Source: JBBQSN01 sp038213835
GTDB lineage: Bacteria; Actinomycetota; Actinomycetes; Actinomycetales; CAWJMD01
Direction: 5' to 3'
Assembly (NCBI GenBank): GCA_038213835.1
Contig: JBBQSN010000066.1
Span: 1-18,327, forward strand
Length of the DNA stretch: 18,327 bases
How positions within the stretch are numbered: the first letter of the stretch is position 1; each line of letters begins with the position of its first letter. The notes under the pieces were generated by a model. It did no database searches and was not told the DNA's origin. It worked only from the letters and a program-made list of their open reading frames with translations. The position numbers and the translations under genes were made by a program. Positions 14,183 through 18,327 of the stretch are shown here, piece by piece.

Positions 14183-15748
14183 TCAGGCGTCGAGCGAGCG
14201 CAGCCAGCCCAGCAGCAGCCGTGCACCGTAGCCGGTGGCCCCCTTGTTCACCTCGTGCTCGTCCTTGTCCGACCGCGAGGGCCCCGCGACGTCGAGGTGC
14301 GCCCACCGGCGCGCGCCGACCAGCTCGCGCAGGAACAGCGCGGCGGTGATCGAGCCCCCGCCACCGAACCGGGCCCCGTCACCGGTCACGTGCCGCAGGT
14401 CCGCGACGTCGGACTCGACGTCCTCGAGGTAGTCGGGGACGAGCGGCATCCGCCAGGCGCGCTCTCCGGTGACCTCGGCCGCGGCCTCCAGCTCGGCGGC
14501 GAGCGCGTCGTCGTCGCTGTACAGCGCCGCGTGCCGGCGGCCGAGCCCGAGCGAGGCGGCTCCGGTCAGGGTGGCGACGTCGACGAGCACGTCGGGCTCG
14601 AGCCGGGTGTCGGCGTACGCGAGGGCGTCGGCCAGCACCATCCGGCCCTCCGCGTCGGTGTTCGCGATCTCGACCGTGGTGCCGCCGTAGACCGTCACGA
14701 CGTCGCCGGGACGGTAGGAGTCGGCGCCGAACGCGTTCTCGGCCAGGGCCAGCAGGGCGGTGACCCGGTGCGGGACCCCGTCGCGGGCCGCCGCGAGCAC
14801 GGTGGCCAGGACGACGCCGGCACCGCTCATGTCGGTCTTCATCGTGATCATGCCCTCGCGCGGCTTGATGCTGATGCCGCCGCTGTCGAAGGTGATCCCC
14901 TTGCCGACGAGCACCACGTGCCGCCCGCTGGTGCCGGCGGGGGTCCAGGTGACCGTGACCAGCGCGGGCGGGCTGACCGAGCCGCCGCCGACAGCCAGCA
15001 GGCCGCCGAAGCCCTGCTCGGCGAGGGCGTCGGAATCCAGCACGGTGACCTCGACCCCCGGGACGTCGCGACCCAGCTCGACGGCGGTGCGCGCCAGCCA
15101 GCCGGGGTTCTTCACCGACGACGGCGTGGAGGCGAGGTCGCGCGCGAGCCAGCTGGCACGACAGGTCGAGACGGCTCGCTGCACGGCGTGCGCCACCTCG
15201 GCGTCGACGGGCAGGCCCAGCAGGACGAGGGTGCCGACGGGGCCGGGCGGCGTGCTCGTCCCGGTCCGGGGGGTCTGGTACGCCCCGAGCAGCAGGCCCT
15301 CGGCGAGCGCGCCGACGTGCTGGGCGTCCAGGCCTGCACCCACGCCCACCGCGACCCGTTCCTGCCCGGCGAGCGATCGTCCCAGGCCCGCCCCGGCGCG
15401 GCGCAGCGCGCGGACCGAGCCGTCACCGGTGCCCACCAGGACCAGGCGGCGCACCATCGGGTGGGAGCCCGGGCCGGCGACGGGGAAGCCGAGCACGGAC
15501 CCGGCGGATCCGGTGAAGCGGGCGTCAGCCGCGAGCACGGCGAGGTCGAGCCCCCGATCGGCCAGCTCCTCGGTGGTGCCGGGTCCGGCCACCGGACCGT
15601 CCGCGCCGCCGCCCACCGGCAGGGCCAGGACAGGAGCCTCGTGCGGGTCGTCACCGGCCGCGACGACGAGCCCCGGGAGAGGGCGCTCGGCGAGCGGGGC
15701 GGGCTGCGGGGCGGCCTGACGGCGTCGGGACGTTGTCGGGGCGGTCAC
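14183..15748 (-). CDS. pepA: M17 leucyl aminopeptidase
   Basis: 521 aa from GTG 15748, normal length for bacterial PepA. A variable N-terminal domain is followed by the M17 catalytic domain with all expected residues: K283 and D288 (LVGKGITFDSGG), K295 (ISIKP), D306 (MKTDMSGA), and D365, E367 and R369 in the signature NTDAEGRM (363-370). It is a cytosolic di-metal (Zn/Mn) exopeptidase that removes N-terminal residues in peptide turnover. The start is chosen because TAGGGT stands eight bases upstream of GTG with no SD, a leaderless arrangement; an in-frame ATG further up lies inside a long hairpin sequence. It converges on the O-methyltransferase gene. Confidence 0.95.
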   Translation of the reverse strand: MTAPTTSRRRQAAPQPAPLAERPLPGLVVAAGDDPHEAPVLALPVGGGADGPVAGPGTTEELADRGLDLAVLAADARFTGSAGSVLGFPVAGPGSHPMVRRLVLVGTGDGSVRALRRAGAGLGRSLAGQERVAVGVGAGLDAQHVGALAEGLLLGAYQTPRTGTSTPPGPVGTLVLLGLPVDAEVAHAVQRAVSTCRASWLARDLASTPSSVKNPGWLARTAVELGRDVPGVEVTVLDSDALAEQGFGGLLAVGGGSVSPPALVTVTWTPAGTSGRHVVLVGKGITFDSGGISIKPREGMITMKTDMSGAGVVLATVLAAARDGVPHRVTALLALAENAFGADSYRPGDVVTVYGGTTVEIANTDAEGRMVLADALAYADTRLEPDVLVDVATLTGAASLGLGRRHAALYSDDDALAAELEAAAEVTGERAWRMPLVPDYLEDVESDVADLRHVTGDGARFGGGGSITAALFLRELVGARRWAHLDVAGPSRSDKDEHEVNKGATGYGARLLLGWLRSLDA

Positions 15749-15756
15749 GGGAGACC

Positions 15757-15762
15757 ACCCTA
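15757..15762 (-). promoter_or_regulatory. Candidate -10 box (TAGGGT) of pepA
   Basis: Minus-strand TAGGGT, eight bases, then GTG 15748. It fits TAnnnT and a leaderless start. The terminator-like hairpin of the upstream gene ends 12 bases before it. Confidence 0.42.
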
Positions 15763-15773
15763 CCGACGCAGCA

Positions 15774-15807
15774 GGGCCCGGCACCGGGATCGTCCCGGGC
15801 CGGGCCC
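15774..15807 (-). terminator. Long perfect GC hairpin after the DUF3117 gene
   Basis: Stem of 15 bp (GGGCCCGGC, single bulged A, CCGGGA) closed by TCG and followed by TCCCGG and GCCGGGCCC. It starts 26 bases downstream of the DUF3117 stop on the minus strand and lies between that gene and the pepA promoter. No T-run follows, as is common for actinobacterial terminators. It should insulate pepA from upstream transcription. Confidence 0.7.
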
Positions 15808-15833
15808 GCGCGGTCGTGCGTGCGAGCTGGGAG

Positions 15834-16001
15834 TCAGCCGACGGCGGAGGTCAGGGCGTCGCCCAGCGCGGTCGCCTCGTCGGGAGTCATCTCCACGACC
15901 AGCCGGCCACCACCCTCCAGCGGCATCCGCAGGATGATGCTGCGTCCCTCCTTGGTCACCTCGAGAGGGCCGTCACCTGTCCTCGGCTTCATGGCCGCCA
16001 T
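15834..16001 (-). CDS. DUF3117 small protein
   Basis: 55 aa from ATG 16001: MAAMKPRTGDGPLEVTKEGR at the start, then LRMPLEGGGRLVVEMTPDEATALGDAL. This matches the small DUF3117 family that is nearly universal in actinobacteria (the type is Rv1211, from memory). Function is unknown; a compact beta-strand plus helix protein is likely, with no membrane helix or cysteine. The upstream sequence AGGAAGGGG gives a plausible SD 8-13 bases before the ATG. A second in-frame ATG follows at codon 4. A GATAAT -10-like element at 16094-16099 on the same strand could be its promoter. A strong hairpin follows the stop. Confidence 0.92.
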   Translation of the reverse strand: MAAMKPRTGDGPLEVTKEGRSIILRMPLEGGGRLVVEMTPDEATALGDALTSAVG

Positions 16002-16207
16002 CAGCGGTACCCCTTCCTGGTTCGGTCACTGCCGGCCGGCAGGCCGACCTCGACGGAGCGCCCGGCGGACGCCGGACTGCGAGTCCCTGCCATTATCCCG
16101 TGCTGGCGGGCTCGAGCGAAACCGAACGAACCAAGCATGGACCGGTCGGACGAACCAGCGGGACGTCCAGCAGCGACGAACAGCGACGACGAGCAGGAGG
16201 AACGGCC
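16002..16207. other. Divergent intergenic region between the DUF3117 and enoyl-CoA hydratase genes
   Basis: 206 bp with the GATAAT element on the minus strand and a well-formed SD (AGGAGG, 16195-16200) for the plus-strand gene. The CGAA-rich stretch at 16110-16135 has short repeats. No gene is seen. Confidence 0.6.
16094..16099 (-). promoter_or_regulatory. Candidate -10 box (GATAAT) for the DUF3117 gene
   Basis: Minus-strand GATAAT lies about 93 bases upstream of the ATG at 16001, in one of the few AT-rich spots of the window. It differs from TATAAT at one base. The -35 is not clear. Confidence 0.4.
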
Positions 16208-16996
16208 GTGGGCGAGCAGGTGCGGTACGAGGTGGCCGACGGCGTGGGTACGGTGACATTCGCACGTCCGGACGCCATGAACGCGCTGGACGTGGAGACT
16301 AAGGAGGCGTTGCTGGAGGCCGTCACGTCCGCGGCCTCCGACGAGGCCGTGCGGTGCCTGCTGGTCACGGGCACGGGCAGGGCCTTCTGCGTCGGCCAGG
16401 ACCTTCGCGAGCACGTGCAGCTGCTCTCGGCCCAGGACCCCACGCTGTGGACCACCGTCCCGGAGCACTACAACCCGATCGCGCTCGCCCTGGCCGGCAT
16501 GGACAAGCCGGTCGTGGCCGGCGTGAACGGCGTGGCCGCCGGCGCCGGGGCGTCGATGGCGATGGGGGCCGACCTGCGGATCGTGGCCTCGTCCGCCGGC
16601 TTCAACCTCGCCTTCGCCGGGATCGGGCTGTCGGCCGACACCGGCGCCTCCTACCACCTGCCCCGCCTGATCGGGGCCGGCCGGGCGATGGACCTGCTGC
16701 TGCGGCCGCGCACCGTCGGCGCCCAGGAGGCGCTCGCGCTGGGGCTGGCCACCGAGGTGGTCCCGGACGACGAGCTCGCCGACAGGGCCCGCGCCGTGGC
16801 GCTCGAGCTGGCCGCGGGCCCCACACTCGCCTACGCCGCGATCCGGCACGTCGTCCGGTACTCCGCCGAGCACCCGCTGGCCGAGTCGCTGGCGCACGAG
16901 GCGGACTGGATGTCGCGCACCGGCGGCAGCGCCGACCACGCCGAGGCGGTCCAGGCGTTCCTGGCCAAGCGCCCGCCGCGGTTCACCGGGAGGTAG
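16208..16996 (+). CDS. Enoyl-CoA hydratase/isomerase (crotonase) family protein
   Basis: 262 aa from GTG 16208 with SD AGGAGG seven bases upstream, which excludes longer upstream frames. Crotonase-fold motifs: GRAFCVGQDL (58-66, oxyanion-hole loop), VAGVNGVAAGAGASMAMGADLRI (103-125, second oxyanion loop), and GIGLSADTGASYHLPRLIG (138-156). The first catalytic Glu of true hydratases (E144 in rat crotonase) appears replaced (FAGIG), while the second acidic position is Asp, D144. One acid in the SADTG context is typical of isomerases such as PaaG, which acts in phenylacetate degradation, so an isomerase or other crotonase reaction is more likely than plain hydration. No paa genes are nearby. Not in an operon with either neighbour. 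Confidence 0.9.
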   Translation: MGEQVRYEVADGVGTVTFARPDAMNALDVETKEALLEAVTSAASDEAVRCLLVTGTGRAFCVGQDLREHVQLLSAQDPTLWTTVPEHYNPIALALAGMDKPVVAGVNGVAAGAGASMAMGADLRIVASSAGFNLAFAGIGLSADTGASYHLPRLIGAGRAMDLLLRPRTVGAQEALALGLATEVVPDDELADRARAVALELAAGPTLAYAAIRHVVRYSAEHPLAESLAHEADWMSRTGGSADHAEAVQAFLAKRPPRFTGR

Positions 16997-17011
16997 GCGG
17001 ACGGCTCGTCG

Positions 17012-17043
17012 CGGCGGCCCAGGATCACGGCGGCCCAGGATCA
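17012..17043. repeat. 16-bp tandem duplication spanning the glycosyltransferase stop codon
   Basis: The unit cggcggcccaggatca occurs twice without change at 17012-17027 and 17028-17043. The second copy includes the TGA stop of the minus-strand gene (17041-17043), so the duplication added a second TGATCC sequence just downstream. Confidence 0.9.
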
Positions 17044-18261
17044 CGGAGGGAAGTCGCTGGGCGGCGCGAACACCCAGAGCACGCTGACCCACCGCCACTG
17101 CAGCCACACCGAGACGCCGAGCCACACCGTGAGCAGCACCGCGCGCCGCCAGCCGCGGGCGCCCGTCACCAGCGCCAGCGCGAGCGGGAAGAGCAGCAGC
17201 AGGAACCGCGGCAGCGAGGTGAACGGGTCGAGCACGGCGGCCAGGTAGAGCGCGTACGCCGCGCACCAGGTCCACATCTCCACCCCGAGCGCCCGGACGG
17301 GACGGCTGGCCAGAGCCACCACGACGGCCACCACGAGGAGCACCAGGGCCGGGGTGCCCCAGCCGCCGAGCGCGTAGTCGGCCATCCACGCCCAGGGCGT
17401 GAAGTACTCCATCCGGTCCTGCACCCGCCAGGCCACCTGGACCGCGGTGTAGCCGTCGAGGCGGCCCGCTGCCACCGCGGTGGCGGCGGGCATCGCCAGC
17501 GCCGAGGCCGTGGTGACGGCCCCGACCAGCAGCACCGAGGCGACCTGGACCGGCGGGAACGGGTCCTCGGCCCGCGAGCGCCAGCGCACGACGAGGTGCA
17601 CGAGCACCACCAGCGCGAACGGCACCCCGACCGGACGGGTCAGGCCCAGCAGCGCCACCGCCGGCAGCGCCGCCAGGTACCGGCGCGTGCTCAGGCAGTA
17701 GAGGGAGGCCGCGAGTGCCAGCACGCACAGCGCCTCGCTGTAGCTGTACTGCAGCACCGGCGCGGTCGGGAACACCCCGAGGACCGCGACTCCCAGCAGC
17801 GCCTCGGCGCGACCGGCGCGGCGGCGGAACAGCAGGTACACCAGCACCGCGGCGGCGAACCCGCACACCAGACTGACGGTGGGGGCGACCTCGCGGTACC
17901 CGAGGCCCGAGACCGCCTGCACCACCTTGACCAGGGCGGGGTAGGCCGGGAAGAACGCCCACTCGCTCTGGGTGGGCTGCCCCGCCGCGTCCACCGGGAG
18001 CGGGACGGGGTAGCCCTGCTCGGCGATACCCCGGTACCGGTCGCCGTCCCACATCGAGACGAAGTCGTCGTACGGCGGGTCCTGCGGTGCCCACAGGCTG
18101 CCCTCCTGGGACGGCGCGGCCAGCAGGGTGAAGGCGGTGGCGACCAGCCGGGTCAACCCGTAGACGACGAGGGCGGCGACCCAGCCCGGGACGACGTGCA
18201 GCCACCGGGGGCCGCTGTCGTCCCCGGTGTGCTCGCGCACGCCGACGGCGCTGCGGCTCAC
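17041..18261 (-). CDS. Multi-pass GT-C type glycosyltransferase, PIG-V/mannosyltransferase-like
   Basis: 406 aa from GTG 18261, with about ten membrane helices and a large first extracytoplasmic loop. That loop has MWDGDRYRGIAEQGYP (70-85) and AFFPAYPALV (102-111), matching the Asp-containing first-loop pattern of GT-C enzymes, in particular the PIG-V/alpha-1,6-mannosyltransferase-like family; D72 or D74 is the likely catalytic acid. Such enzymes transfer a sugar from a polyprenyl-phosphate donor on the outer face of the membrane. The acceptor is unknown; no glycan cluster is in the window. The GTG lies inside the last unit of a 14-bp tandem array, which supplies AGGG seven bases upstream. 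A 16-bp duplication sits at its stop. Confidence 0.82.
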   Translation of the reverse strand: MSRSAVGVREHTGDDSGPRWLHVVPGWVAALVVYGLTRLVATAFTLLAAPSQEGSLWAPQDPPYDDFVSMWDGDRYRGIAEQGYPVPLPVDAAGQPTQSEWAFFPAYPALVKVVQAVSGLGYREVAPTVSLVCGFAAAVLVYLLFRRRAGRAEALLGVAVLGVFPTAPVLQYSYSEALCVLALAASLYCLSTRRYLAALPAVALLGLTRPVGVPFALVVLVHLVVRWRSRAEDPFPPVQVASVLLVGAVTTASALAMPAATAVAAGRLDGYTAVQVAWRVQDRMEYFTPWAWMADYALGGWGTPALVLLVVAVVVALASRPVRALGVEMWTWCAAYALYLAAVLDPFTSLPRFLLLLFPLALALVTGARGWRRAVLLTVWLGVSVWLQWRWVSVLWVFAPPSDFPP

Positions 18262-18327
18262 GACCGTGCCCTCACGACCGTGCCCTCACGACCGTGCCCT
18301 CACGACCGTGCCCTCACGACCGCGTCT
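18259..18327. repeat. 14-bp tandem array (4 perfect units plus one diverged) at the glycosyltransferase start
   Basis: Unit cacgaccgtgccct repeats perfectly at 18259, 18273, 18287 and 18301; a fifth copy at 18315 has three changes and is cut by the window edge. On the minus strand each unit reads AGGG-N7-GTG. The last GTG is the proposed start of the glycosyltransferase gene. Confidence 0.95.

Noticed and set aside
13349..15937. Open frame of over 860 codons on the plus strand
   Set aside because: It crosses the O-methyltransferase in another frame and the antisense of pepA; composition is Arg/Pro-rich and no motif is seen.
16001..18205. Open frame of over 700 codons on the minus strand
   Set aside because: It lies opposite the enoyl-CoA hydratase gene and in another frame of the glycosyltransferase; it has no motif.
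18259..18327. CRISPR array
   Set aside because: Units are contiguous 14-mers with no spacers and there are no cas genes.
1..18327. Horizontally acquired island, prophage or toxin-antitoxin system
   Set aside because: No integrase, transposase, tRNA site or composition break is visible, and the gene order around sigE and mrp is conserved core chromosome.

Overview
The window is GC-rich actinobacterial chromosome. GTG starts are frequent, gene ends overlap by a few bases, and many genes seem to lack a Shine-Dalgarno (SD) leader. Protein content and gene order fit the order Propionibacteriales, with a Nocardioides-like relative most likely; this is inferred from remembered family similarity and synteny, since no search was run. 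I see no rRNA, tRNA, insertion sequence, prophage or CRISPR array. Most of the window is conserved core chromosome.

Left block (1-2148, minus strand): a DMT/EamA transporter, a HpcH/HpaI-type CoA-ester lyase and the first 74 codons of an acyl-CoA dehydrogenase that runs off the left edge. The last two overlap by four bases. They resemble the lyase and dehydrogenase found beside crotonyl-CoA carboxylase genes in the ethylmalonyl-CoA pathway of other actinobacteria.

Middle plus-strand block (2441-10019): an unrecognised 170-aa protein, a gamma-glutamylcyclotransferase-fold protein with a YGSN motif, a hemerythrin-domain protein, two small unrecognised proteins, a soluble PRC/MgtE_N/CBS protein, a DUF1003 membrane protein, a PilB/GspE-type ATPase with extra C-terminal zinc ribbons and no pilus genes nearby, and the Mrp/ApbC iron-sulfur carrier ATPase.

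Envelope-stress block (10022-13227, minus strand): sigE, its zinc anti-sigma factor rseA, the membrane serine protease htrA and the translocase gene tatB. The sigE/rseA and htrA/tatB junctions overlap; about 100 bases separate rseA from htrA. A SAM O-methyltransferase gene diverges from sigE. This order matches the sigE-rseA-htrA-tatB region of mycobacteria, including the nearby mrp and MgtE-CBS genes. Between sigE and the methyltransferase lie two opposed GGAACC elements, suggesting divergent ECF-sigma promoters.

Right block (14183-18261): an M17 leucyl aminopeptidase (minus), a 55-aa DUF3117 protein (minus), an enoyl-CoA hydratase/isomerase (plus) and a PIG-V-like GT-C membrane glycosyltransferase (minus). 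The last gene has a 14-bp tandem array at its start and a 16-bp tandem duplication at its stop.

The observations most worth a second look are the orphan PilB with two extra zinc ribbons, the methyltransferase frame that seems to start at ATC behind a strong SD, the 14-bp array in which each unit is an SD plus GTG start with a coupled five-codon frame, and the recurring -10-like hexamer six to eight bases before start codons. I did not find a convincing new multi-gene system.
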